From: Tetrapyrgos nigripes
Lineage: Eukaryota > Basidiomycota > Agaricomycetes > Agaricales > Campanellaceae
Direction: 5' to 3'
Assembly: GCA_013368315.1 (NCBI GenBank)
Contig: JAACJM010000199.1
Location: forward strand, 86,836 to 150,835
Length of the DNA stretch: 64,000 bases
Position 1 is the first letter of the stretch, and every line of letters starts with the position of its first letter. The notes under the pieces were generated by a model, which saw only the letters and a list, made by a program, of their open reading frames with translations, ran no database searches and was not told where the DNA came from. A program made the translations under genes and the position numbers. Positions 49,516-60,913 of the stretch are shown piece after piece.

Positions 49516-50769
49516 GACACAGTCCAGCCTGAGCTGTCTATTTATATTTAGTGACATTCAATTGACCTGGTTGAATGAATTCATTGTATTACATCCTGTA
49601 AATTTTCAGTAAGCCCTTCTGTATTACTTAATTGACATGCACTGCAAATCCATCCAACAAGTCTCTTGTAAGTCCATTGGATATACATGATGACTTACAA
49701 AATAGTCACTTTTCAGTAAAGTCATTGTAATGTCTTGTGACTTACAAGTGTCTTACTGTGACCAGTCTGTCACACTGTATATTCTCCATTTAGCATGCAG
49801 GTTTTTTCCAGAGACTTACGAGATAGACTTTTAAAACCTCCATCTTGTAATTCCCTTGTAAAGTCACCAGTCTTTCTAGGGTATTACTGTGACACAGCTG
49901 TCCCTCCATAAATTCAGTGTAAATATGAGCAGTCTTACCCAAGACTTTCAAGTTCTACCTTCTGGTAAGTCCTCTGTAAATTTTCCTTGGTTTACAAATT
50001 GTCTTACTGTGACATTATCTCACACTGAAATACCCTGGTATTTCAGTTCTGTTTTACAAGAAGACATACTGTGACAAAAAAGTCACCTTGTAATTCCACT
50101 GTATGCTCTTCAATGCTATACTGTGACAAAGCCTCACACTGAAAGTTCATGGTATGTCCTTGCAGCTTACAATGGTCTTTCAGAATAGTCCTCATTTTTT
50201 GTCTATTTTGTAATACACTTGTAAGTCAAGCCAACTTACATATTGATTGGTTCCCCATAATACTCTTGTAATACTCCAGTAAGGCTGAGGGTTTACCAGT
50301 GTTTGTAGCAAATGTTTCTTGTAATTCCTTCATAATACAGCTAGTCTTACAAGTGTATTACTGTGACTTGATTGTCACTTTGTAAATTTCCTGCAGATTT
50401 TGCTTCCTTGTAAGTTCTTTGTAAATCTCTCTTGCCTTACTGTTTGTCATACTGTGATTATCTGTCACACTGAAATACTCCAGTATTTCTTATGTGTCTT
50501 ACTACATGACATATTGTGACAAAAAGTCACTCTGAAATTCCTGTGTAATTCCACAGTATATCCACCAAGGGTATACAGTGACAGCAAGTCACACTGAAAG
50601 TCCATGGTATTTCTTTGTGACTTACAATGGTCATACAAGGTTGTTCTAATTTTTTCTGTCTCTTGTAATACTAATGTATGACAAGGAGTCTTACATATTG
50701 ATTGGCTTGGTGTAATACTCTTGTAAAACCTCAGTAAAGCAGAGGATTTACAAGTGTTTGCACCCAGTG
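49516..50769 (-). repeat. Element B right terminal inverted repeat
   Basis: Inverted copy of the left end, with the same CTTACAAG and TCACAGTA subterminal motifs. Confidence 0.88.
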
Positions 50770-51002
50770 CCACGCCACCATAAACCAAGATTGCACAAAA
50801 TAGACCTCGCGACAGTAGAGGCTGTTTCGTAGCATCAATCACAGTTCCTACAGCATCATCCACACTCACCACTGAATCCTCATTAACAGAATCATCAGTA
50901 GACAATTCCACACATAACACAGATCACTTTACACCACCTACCTCGCCACCTATCCTTCCAGAGCCAAACAAGTCCTGGATAAATTACATCCAACGCTATA
51001 GA

Positions 51003-52207
51003 TTGGAACTTCTGCGTCCTTCAGCACTGCACTCACAAATCTCCTCTCACCCACCAACTCCAGAACCACAACAGAAAACAAAACCAAATACACGTGCCAT
51101 GACAACGTCGATCCTGAAGTTCACGGGAGGGACAGACGAGAAACTAAATCCTCTGGACTTTCTACAAGATGCAGAAGTCTATATGATTGGAGCCAACATC
51201 ACAGAGGAGAGAATGGGAAAGAAGATGCACCTGTTCTTCAAGGCACCTGAGTGAACACTTGGTACAAAGATCTAGAGGAGGAGAAAAAGGCCAATTGGGA
51301 CACCTTCTCAGCGGAGTTTTTGAAAGAATTCCCAGCACTGGTAGCAGCCAAACCCACATTGTCAGACCATAGAAAAGAACTGTTGGCAATGTGATTAACA
51401 TTGGCAGAGCTGGGAACAAAAGATGACGATACAAAGGAATGGACTCACCAACGCTTTGTGCGCTGCCTACTAGACATCGCCAAAGCCGCTGAGATAGCAG
51501 ATTCAGCATCCGACATCGTGTCAGTCCACAAGAACATACCAAAGATCTTCAAGAGGAAGGTATCAGTGGGGGCGAAGAATTGGAAGGAGTTTACAGATGA
51601 AATCAGAGATGTAGACGTAGAAAAGATCAAGGAAGCGAAAGAGGACAAGGAGAGATTGCTGAAAATGGAGGAGCAAGCCGCACGCATACCAACCACACCA
51701 GAAACACCTAGCAAACCATTAGCTCGCACTTTCGCTAATGCGCAAATATCCACACCCCCACCACAGCTACCATTCGCTAAGAAAATGCCACCCGCAAGTT
51801 GCTTGAACGAAGCACAAAAAGCCACGTTATGTGCCAACAACAACGCATATGTTCAACGCCCCAATAACCCACAGGGCATTGCAGACTGGAAAAGCGACGT
51901 CAAGCAGTTCCACACAAAATACGGTGTCAACGTCATCTTTAATGAAACAATGTCTTACCCTTACACACCAGGAACACTTCCACCAGGATTGGGAGAGTGC
52001 TTCAAATGCAGGAAGAATTGGCATGGGAAAGACATGCCATGCACGTTGACAAGCACAATCACAAGAACAGAAGGGAATTGGAGAGCATTTGTGCAGAGAG
52101 AGTTAGGCTGGTCCAATGCAGTGCAAGTCAACCTGGTTGAGGATGGGGATTTTGAAGGAATCTTTGAAGGGTTCAGATCGGGAAATGGGGAGGGGTCAAC
52201 GGACTAG
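51003..52207 (+). pseudogene. Ty3/gypsy gag
   Basis: Starts at ATG 51003 or, more likely, 51099 (MTTSILKFTGGTDEKL). The capsid part (NPLDFLQDAEVYM) stops at TGA 51252, and the next segment needs a frame change. A TGA at 51391 precedes LTLAELGTKDDD. The remaining frame runs to 52207 and ends with the nucleocapsid finger CFKCRKNWHGKDMPC (C-x2-C-x4-H-x5-C). Gag forms the particle that packages the RNA. With two stops and a shift it is dead. Confidence 0.85.
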
Positions 52208-52218
52208 ATGGCAACTGT

Positions 52219-55200
52219 ATGACCCACGACATGAACAATTTCTTGGACATTAATCAATGTATTCATGCAAATGACATCGTTGATATACATACTGTCAAAA
52301 GCATTCTAAGCCGTGTGAGCAAACCGTTCAACACATCAGTTGAGCTGGTCAATGACAACAACAGGGTGGCATGGGTTAAGGCATTGGTAGACGATGGAGC
52401 CATGGTCGCTTGTATGGATGCTGAGGTGTACAAGGACTTACAACAGCAAATAGGAGGATGGGGAGAGTCAACAAAAACAATGCAAATGGTGAACGGGCAT
52501 CCAGTCTGATCAATAGCAAGTTGGAATGGAAGAGTACGAGTGAAAGGCCTGGATATAGAGGGAGAGGTCTTCGACAGCAAAGGAAACTGGGGCATATTAT
52601 TCGGAAAGCTAGCTATCCATGAGTACAAAACCGACACGATCAAAGTCAAAGTAGGAACCGACTCAAGAAGACTATTCAATGATGGGCTGGGAAAAGATGT
52701 GTGCAGAAACAGGGGAATGGTAGCAATGCTGGAAGAGGTAGAAGATGAGGACATGGTCAAGGAATGTGAAAGGGAAACCTTAAAAGGAGACCCCAGATAC
52801 ATGCCCATACTAGAGGAAGTAACAGCATTGCAAAACGAAGGGGAATCTGAACCCAATATAAAGCCAGTTGGCACAGCATGTACAGAGAACGCAGTATCTG
52901 TAGATACAGATATCCTGAGGAATAGGGAAGTTCCTCAATTACATGATAGTAATGAAGAGGAGATACACACTCACCAAGCCCCACAGAATGAAAAAAGATC
53001 CACACCATACTCATTCGTTTTCAAAACACCCGAGGAACGCAACCAGCAGAAGAGACAAGAATTAGCAGAGAAGTTGAGAAGTCGACAAGAGAAAGAGAAA
53101 AGTGAGAGACGGCACAAACACAGGGGATGCAGTAGAGGAGTAGGAAGAACGAAATACCAGTTAGGAAAAGAAGGACGCACAATAGAAGGAATGAGGCAGA
53201 AGCTCCGTGAGCTAAAACAATTGAATAAGCGTTCAAACTCATTGGGGGGAAGTAACGCACCCCCCTTCAGGGGAGTTCCCACTGCTGCTAACCCGATGCA
53301 CAAAAATAAAACTAACACCAACACCCCCATAGATGACCAGAAGAAACCATGGAACACCCATATGGAGCCAACATCATACCAGATGCTCTAGACATTGACA
53401 CGTCAAACAGGAATGTATTCACCTGGAACAAAGGCAACATGGGAGCCTTCAAACCAGAACAGATACAGGAAATCTTAAAGTTAGTAAAAATAGGGGACGA
53501 ACTGTCAGCAGATGAGAGGGTGCAAGTGGAAAAACTATTGGCGGAATACACTGACTGTTTTGCACTATCGGTCAGCAAAGTACAAGCAGTCAAAGGCGCA
53601 GTACACACCTTGAAGATACCCAAAGGCGTCTGAATGGGGACCAAGGTATGCCAAAAATGCCTAACCCTGCCTCAGAAAGAATATCTCCATGGAAAACTCG
53701 ATGAACTCCTAGCAGCAGGAATTATCAAGCAAGTAAAACCTGATGACATCAAGTGTGTATCCCCCACAACGCTGGCGAAGAAAGCACACAAGAGAGGAGG
53801 ATTGATGTTAGAGGAGTTACAACACCGCATCAACGATCAATGCGTTGCCACTGGCCTGCCGTCCCACTTTCCCAATCTACCCCCACAGCCAGAAGAAAAC
53901 GAAACCCCACTACCCCCCAGTGACACTGTTAAACCCCACAAATGAAGAATCTGCCAAAACTTTGCCAAAGTCAACAAATACACCGGAATTGCCCCAATGC
54001 CACAAGGAGACCTGCACACTAAACAACAGGCACTCAGTGGACACAAATATGTATCCTTTTTCGACTTTGCCTCTGGATTCTACGCAGTAGAGGTGGCCCC
54101 AGAATCCCAACCATACACAGTGTTCTATGTAGAAGGCCAATGTTACTTTTGGTATTTGAGAATGCCGTTGGGTCTCACTGGAGCCCTGTATACATTCGCA
54201 CAACTCACAGTGGAGAATCTAGAAGAGCTGTTGAGGGATGGAACCATAGAACTCTTCATAGACAACAGAGGAACTGCGGTGAACAACTTCCAAGAGATGA
54301 TGGAGAAGTTGAAACGTATCTTCAAACAAGTGCGGAGCAGGAACCTATCCCTTTCAGCTGCCAAATCAGAATTCTTTGTATCTGAGGGCATCTTCGCTGG
54401 AGCCAAGGTTAGCACAGATGGAGTCACAACAGACCCAGCAAAACTCACTGCAATTGTTGATTGGCTGGTACCAGACGATGCCCTACACCTGTCCTCATTC
54501 CTCAGATTAACAGGGCATTTTTGAGATCTGGTCAAGGACTATGTGAGGAAGGAAGGACCATTGCGAGAGCTGCTGAAAGAGGTGCAAATACCAAAGGGTT
54601 GTGGTAAAAGCGCATGGAGGAATGCCATGGTAGCTTACAAATTGAAGCAGGCAAAAGCGTTTGTAGACCTGAAGGCAGCCCTAACATCAGAGCCAGTATT
54701 AAAAGCACCCCAATGGGACAGATCAAACTTCATTGTTACATCAGATGGATGTAAAGAAGGTTTCGCAGCAGTATTATCGCAGTGAATGAAAATCACGAAG
54801 AAGAATGGTACAACAGTGGAAAAATGATTCCCCATCGCATTCGCCTCCAAACGCACTTCCACCTCAGAGCACCACTGCAAACCCTTCCTACTCAAATTCA
54901 CTGCATTAAAATTCAGCCTCGACAAATTCTCCGACGTTATTTGGGGCTTCCCAGTAGAGATCGAGACTGACTGTCAGGCATTGCGAGACGTACTTAGCAA
55001 CAAAGATCTCAACACAGCCCATGCGAGATGGCAAGATGGCATCATGTCGTACTGCATAGTGGACATACGACACATACCGGGAAGACTAAATGTTGTGGCA
55101 GATGGACTAAGCTGAAAATGGGAAGGCAAAGAAAGGGAAGAGGGAGATGGCAGTGAATGGACAGTGTCAGAAGATTGGGAGATCAGTAGGGGGTTGGTTA

Positions 55201-56612
55201 ATGATGTATACCAAGTGCAAGAAGAGCCGGGCAAATATGCAGACTTAAAGGAGCGGTTTAAAGAGGAGAAAATGTTTCTGGAAGTCATTGAGGCGTTGGA
55301 AGGATTACAAACATCATCAGATTCCTATAAACAGCATCGAAGAGCTAAACACTGAGCTCAAGGTTATATGATTGATGAAGGAAACAGAAAACTCTGGCAT
55401 GTAGGAGATGCTAAGAATTTCCGAGCAAGGGGCAAGTTAGAGTGTATAACGTGGAAAGAAGCAGTAGTATTGGTGAGGGAAGCTCACGAAAAGGGAGGGC
55501 ATTTTGGACGAGACTTAGTAAAGGTTGCGCTAATGGATTGCGTGTGGTGTCCGGGGCTAGACAAGGCAATAATGGAAGGTATTCAGGGATGCGGACGTTG
55601 CACCAACTTCAGAGCATCACACCTCAACTCGTTATTAGAACCAATCACTCGCTGACACCCATTCAAGCTGTTGGCTGGGGATTACCTGTCAATGTCAAAA
55701 GGAAAAGGCAGTTACAATCAACTGGGAGTATATATTGATGCATATTCTCACCACGTCTGGGTATTCAAATTCAAGAAAAAGGGCTCCGCAAAAACCACAT
55801 TGGAAAGCCTACGCAAACTATGCCACCTGTATACCCAACCCGAAACCTTTATGACAGACAACGGATCCCATTTCAAGAATCACGAGGTCACCAATTTCTG
55901 CGCACAACATGATATCAACCATAGATTCACACCTGCATACTCAGCATGGGTCAATGGCCTTGTGGAGGGAACCAACAAACTGCTATTACACGTACTAAAA
56001 CAATTAGTAGCACCAGACCTCAGTGTCGACTCCGAACAATTCTGGAACATGTCTTGGGCGTCACTTCCCAAGAGTTGGCTGGAATTTCTCGACGAAGCAG
56101 TAAACACACTCAACAACAGAACCATCCCATCACTCCAATACTCCCCCAAAGAGCTACTCTTAGGAATAGCAATCAACACACCAAAAACCCCTTTTGAAAC
56201 TGCAACAACAGAAGTAATCCAAGAAAACGTCAGTATCCAAACTGCATATGCCAAACAACAGAGGATAGACAGGTATGAGAATACAGTCAGGCACCCACTC
56301 AAAAGGAAAGCCACATTTGACAGGGCGGTCCTAAAACAAACAAAGAGAGAAGTGGTGTTCAAAGTAGGGGATTTGGTACAGGTGAAAAGAGGTGACCTGT
56401 TCAACACTTTCAAAACAGAACGAAAGCTAGCACCCATGTGGTTGGTACCCCACAAAGTAACAGGGCGAAACGTAAACTCATACAAACTGGAAACGCTAAA
56501 CGGAATCCAACTGGAAGGCGAAATCCACGCTAGAAGGCTGAGACTATTCACTGAGAAAGTTGACAAAGAAGAGGATTCAGAGTGGGTAGACGTTGAAGAA
56601 GAACAGGATTAG
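52219..56612 (+). pseudogene. Ty3/gypsy pol (protease, RT, RNase H, integrase)
   Basis: Protease motif ALVDDGAMVACMD near 52.39 kb. RT blocks PQKEYLHGKLDELLAAGII, MPQGDL, YVSFFDFASGFYAVEV, FWYLRMPLGLTGA and ELFIDNRGT, where relatives have a DD pair; the second Asp is now Asn. RNase H: FIVTSDGCKEGF, ETDCQALRDVL. Integrase: a zinc-binding HEKGGHFGR ... CGRC, then LLAGDYLS (D), MTDNGSHF (D) and NGLVEGTNK (E), and a chromatin-side tail to TAG 56612. In-frame stops lie at 52507, 53631, 53943, 54522, 54783, 54825, 55113, 55353 and 55653, all TGA. One frameshift occurs near 53345. The family is a common agaric gypsy lineage. Confidence 0.9.
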
Positions 56613-56665
56613 TGATATTCAACAGTAAGCGACGAGGACATCGCTATTTTTTAAATGGGGGCACA

Positions 56666-56797
56666 TGGAGTAGGGGTACCCAGTAGCCCTAGAGTCTATT
56701 TGTAGTTGTTTAGCAACAGCTTTAGGCACATCACAACCTGTATTGGTAGTTACAATACAACATCAAGCATCCCATTTGACTAGCGCAGGCCACTCCA
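56666..56797 (+). repeat. 3' LTR of the Ty3/gypsy element
   Basis: Matches 42438-42568 with a few substitutions (TAGCAACAG for TAGCGACAG; CACTCCA for CTACTCCA end). CTGG follows at 56798. Confidence 0.9.
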
Positions 56798-58590
56798 CTG
56801 GTTTGAGTGTTTCCCGAATGCTGGTGCTCCAATACTGAAGGCGCGGTGTCAGGTCTGAAACCTAGACACATACTTTTCTATTCTCTAATTTCTTATCTTT
56901 TCTCTCCAGCTCATATCCTTGGTTTATTTTCTGTACTCTTTTGCTTTCCTTGGCCACCACTATGTTGTTTATCTTATCTATGTGTCATGTGGTCATAAAT
57001 ATACTATATAAGGCAAGTGGAACTCATCTGGCAGATGAGGATTGGGATTCGCAGACCACCCATCCGAGCGGATGGCCTCCGAATCCGACACAATCTGATC
57101 CGATAGGAGCCCTAAACAATGGCCACAGAGGTGTAACAATGGCCATGGAGGCTAGGGCTGCGCACCGTACTGTAATCGTACGGTTTGTACGGGTAGCGTA
57201 TGATAGTACGGGCCGGTACCGTAAAAGCCATTTGACCAAATTTGTACGGCCGTATTTGGTACTGCCGTTGTACGGGTTTGTACGGGTACGGGTTCGGTAA
57301 TGCCTCGGCCAATAAATTGCTCACCTTTTTTGCTGAATTCTTGCCCAGAAGCGTCGACCGCTATCCAAAACCATCCAATTCCATACCAAATTCAAGCTTG
57401 CCACCCTCATCTGGATGAATTTATGCCAAAATGGCGGTCAAAGCAAGGGTAATGACCACTTACTTAGATGTCGCAAAGACCAAAAAGGTAAGCAAACCAC
57501 CTACAGACGACCAGTAACATGAGCATGGCACGACAACACTTGGAACAAGTAGAGGCTAATCTGGTGATTCTAGTTGGGCATTTTGAGACGAGAAGAGGGA
57601 CGAACTTCAGGCACGTAATTCCTCCCTTTCAGGTTGCCTTGTTTCTGATATCCCTCTGTCCTCATCCTCTCGTTTGGTTTCGCCTTTAACCATCCCTCAA
57701 CCTCACTTAAGGCTCAAATACAGCTCGCAATGACCACGCCAAGACAGATTCTCCAGCCTCATCCTAACTGCCTCTAGGCGAGATACGCGCAACATAGCAG
57801 ACTTTCGCAACGCCATTGCCGTAAGTCATTCTTGTTCCTAGTCTTTCATCCATACGTGCTGATCATCTTCATTTCAGAAAAAACACGAAGCCAGACAAGC
57901 AATGGTATGTGTCTTCGTTACATTTTATTAACTTTATTGTTTGCTGACTATAAGCACGGGTACAGGTATATTACAACGATGCGGGATGGAGATAGATGTG
58001 AGGACATGTGGCAAGATGGGCGCAGATGGGATGGGATGGAGGTGGTAGGAGGTGGTAGGAGGCAGCTGCGACTGTGCGGGTGAAATGGGGTCAAGCGGCT
58101 CGAGATGTGAGGAGATGGCTGGACATGGGTGGAGGTGGGTGGAGATGGGAAGGGAAGGAATTGCGAACGACGACGCCTGTAGATTACCGAACGATATGGT
58201 ACTGTACTAATCCATGAAATTTGCCATATTTTCCCATAAATTCCCATCGCTGTCATGGGAGGAGGAGTGTATCACCCGGGCTGGGACCAAGTACTGATAC
58301 GCCGAGGGTCCGGGAGGCATCCAGATGTAACTACAGTATGGGAAACGACAACATTCTGGCGGAGTCATGGGAGATCCGGATTTCCCATCTTCTCCCATCT
58401 TCTCCCATCTCCACCCATAATCCTCCTGGGTCAATTTTCACTGGGAGCTTGAAGCTTGAAGCTTGAAGGTTTAGGATGCTGAAGGCTAGTTGAAGAAGCA
58501 AGGGAGGAGTTGAAGTCCGATATTTTTTCCCTTTATTTGTTCGGGAAGCCGTCGCCCTTTCCGGATCGTTCACCAAAGCATAAACAAACA
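56798..58590. other. Region without a clear gene, several small repeats
   Basis: 57097-57155 is an inverted relative of about 42105-42200 (GGAGCCCTAAACAATGGCC, GTAACAATGGCCATGGAGG). 57165-57300 is dense in GTACGG/CCGTAC. 57990-58160 is a G-rich GATGGG/GGAGGTGG stretch, answered at 58380-58425 by CCCATCTTCT units. No ORF looks real. Confidence 0.5.
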
Positions 58591-58599
58591 TACCTCTTC

Positions 58600-60428
58600 T
58601 TCCTTTGCAGTCACCTAGTCGCGTCCATTGAAGTTATTTCACACGAAACGGACGATCCTTATGCCTGGAAACCACCTGAATACGCCATATCTTACACTCC
58701 GACACATCAGGATACCATTCACATTGAAAAGGACCCAAAATACGAAGGCAATTTTATGAGACTAGCCAAATGGTATGTGTTTTTAATGTCATCCTATAGA
58801 GATGGTTCTTACATGCGCTTATATTTTCCCTAGTTCTCACATCTGATCGGAAGTTGACAATTTTGATTGGTTATAAGTGCCCGGACGGTTCCATGTTTCT
58901 CGGACAATGCGGCGAAAACAGCTCGTTCGCATTGATGACTTCGTATGTCAAGCTCTCGTCCTACCTCCTGCTTCCTTTGACTAAGGATCTGCATATACAC
59001 ACACCAAGACAACATCTCTACAGCTGAATCTCAGGTCTGTCGTATATCTATTATAATCAATCACTGACGCTCAAATACACATACATAACCTAGATTCTCC
59101 CCCTCCTACCCGCATATATCCACAACCTGCTCCAATAATCGACTTTATCCAGTATCTAACCGCAACTCCAAGAAATCCATCCTCTTTCTGCTTCGTTTCA
59201 TCTGTATGAGAGTGTCCTGTAAAGCTATTGGACGCCTCAGACGGTAGAGTACGTGAGTTTATCTGTGCTGTGCATGCCGCCGGTTTCGTTGAAAACCCAC
59301 ATATCAAACTATCACTTATCACTATCTATCTATTTTTGATATAAGCTTCGGGCATCATATCCCATCATTATAGACCACCGAGAGCGATTTATCGCTCCTC
59401 ATAGTCTTGCGTTCAATTTGACTGGACAGAGGTGAGTTAACGACCGTTTGCACCGACAAACGCATAGTGAAATAGTGAGTGCTTATGGTGTGTGTAGGTT
59501 GTATTGTGGGTTTCGAAGATGCAATAGAGGTCTTCAATGTCGGCCAGGCAAGAGAAGGAACTAGACTCGCTACTACTCCGATTAAGAAAAGTAGAGATGA
59601 TCTAAAAGGTATGTACTATGACAACGCGACCTTCTTCAAAAGCCGCATCATTACTATAACTAATCCATGTGCATGGGATTAAAGGAATAATCTCTTCCCT
59701 CGCCAAGTTCTCTCCTTACGAATCAGAATTATTTGCCGCCGGCCCCCTTACATCTACAAACGGCAACATCGCTCCATTCAACGAATCTCAACGCACAACT
59801 CCTCTCATGTATGTAGAGGGAGGACCAGACATAGCAACTGGGGTCACTCAGGTGATTGCGTACTTTCGTCGTGCAAAGTTACGCTAACTCGAGTCTGGCT
59901 TACCCGATGTTTTCATTGTTTTATTACAGCTTTAATTCAACCCTATGCAACCACACATACTCTATGCTTCATTTCGACGTAGAAATGAGATTTATAGTTG
60001 GGATCTATGCTCAACTGCAGCAATTCCAGTACAGATATTCGATCCCGAGCTTCCTGCTGTCGCCCCGGTAGCGGGCACGGAGCAGGGTCCAACAGAAACA
60101 CCGCCCGTTCCAAACGACGAGGAAGCAAAGAGTCAGGCAAAATTTTTAACCCGTCAGAAAAGAAGATTCGATGTTGACATCAGTGGAAAGTGGCTGGGTA
60201 TTGGAAACCAGGTAAATTTGTACTCGATCTTTCATAGTCGTTTTCTGAAATGTTTCTCTTGATAGGAAGGAGTTATCTCCATCTTTGACACCTCTGCATC
60301 TGATGGCTCTTATGCTTATGACGAATCATCAAAGTCGCGTTTGATGTTAACAAGTCACACCCCGTCTGCATTGAAATGGGTGGCAGCCAAAGACTCCATA
60401 GGTTCTGTATCTTTCAACCCATTATCCC
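58600..60428 (+). pseudogene. WDR79/TCAB1-like gene copy 3, 5' part, broken
   Basis: This copy keeps the exons missing from copy 1: ISHETDDPYAWKPPEY, GNFMRLAKW, CPDGSMFLGQCGENSS, PTRIYPQPAPIIDFIQYL, CPVKLLDASDGR, GFEDAIEVFNVGQAREGTRL. It then matches 1-865 of copy 1 through VSFNPLS. A TGA at 59207-59209 replaces the codon before ECPVKLLDA, and the gene is cut at 60428 by the copia LTR. The NFMRLAKW-CPDGS pair is the first blade typical of TCAB1/WDR79 proteins. The first exon is not resolved. The 3' end, if present, lies beyond the window. Confidence 0.8.
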
Positions 60429-60797
60429 TGTTAAGCAGGCATGGTACGGCTTGTACACTACTAAACGCAGTGGCAACTACGCTACTTACCTGGAGATAAA
60501 AGATAGCTTGTTAGGCTTGTTAGAGGCTTGTTAGAGCGATGTGGGTTAAGTATAAAACTTATTATTAGGAGGACTATCTACAAGTCCTTATATACCTTTT
60601 AGGAGGTACAAATACATGTAAACTAATACTAGAGTAACAATAAGATTCTATTGTACTGGATAGAACAATGCTGGTTTCGTACACTATTGTAGTACTACAC
60701 TTTATTGTCTATATAATCTTATTGTTCTATATATAACTACTACTATTGTTCTACATAGAATACGTTGATGGCTGCAACTGAATGCGCCAATTCAACA
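60429..60797 (-). repeat. 3' LTR of the Ty1/copia element
   Basis: On the minus strand it runs TGTTGAATTGG ... GCTTAACA, 369 bp, with TG/CA ends. A purine tract (AAGGGGGAG) directly precedes it on the minus strand, as expected for plus-strand priming. The WD40 gene sequence stops exactly at the LTR edge. Confidence 0.88.
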
Positions 60798-60913
60798 CTC
60801 CCCCTTGCTAAGCTGCACGGTAGTGTGTGTAAGCATAGGTCGGCGCTGTAAGCAGCCATGGAAGGAAGGGATCCAGTGCCTCGACGTTTTCGATGCGATT
60901 TATAGGACTTTCT

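Larger units (their letters stand above)
42668..50769. mobile_element. CACTA-like non-autonomous element B
   Basis: Ends CACTGGGTGCAAACACTTGT are inverted and flanked by CCA (42665-42667; 50770-50772). The terminal repeats closely match those of element A. The interior is the same 9-bp satellite in two opposite halves, with foldback element C inserted in the left half. It lies in the gypsy leader between the primer site and gag. No transposase is present. Confidence 0.9.
42438..56797 (+). mobile_element. Ty3/gypsy retrotransposon carrying element B
   Basis: Two short LTRs (131 and 132 bp) with a CTGG duplication bound gag and pol on the plus strand. Without the 8.1-kb element B the retrotransposon is about 6.3 kb. 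A purine tract (AATGGGGGCACA) abuts the 3' LTR. Protein blocks (gag finger, protease, RT, RNase H, HHCC integrase) are in gypsy order. Confidence 0.92.

Noticed and set aside
43917..49520. Similar long repeat-coded frames in element B
   Set aside because: Same 9-bp satellite; frames run through the strand switch and into the terminal repeats.
57165..57300. hAT-type MITE starting at TAGGGCTGCGCACCG
   Set aside because: The left side looks plausible, but I found no matching inverted end or 8-bp duplication to the right.
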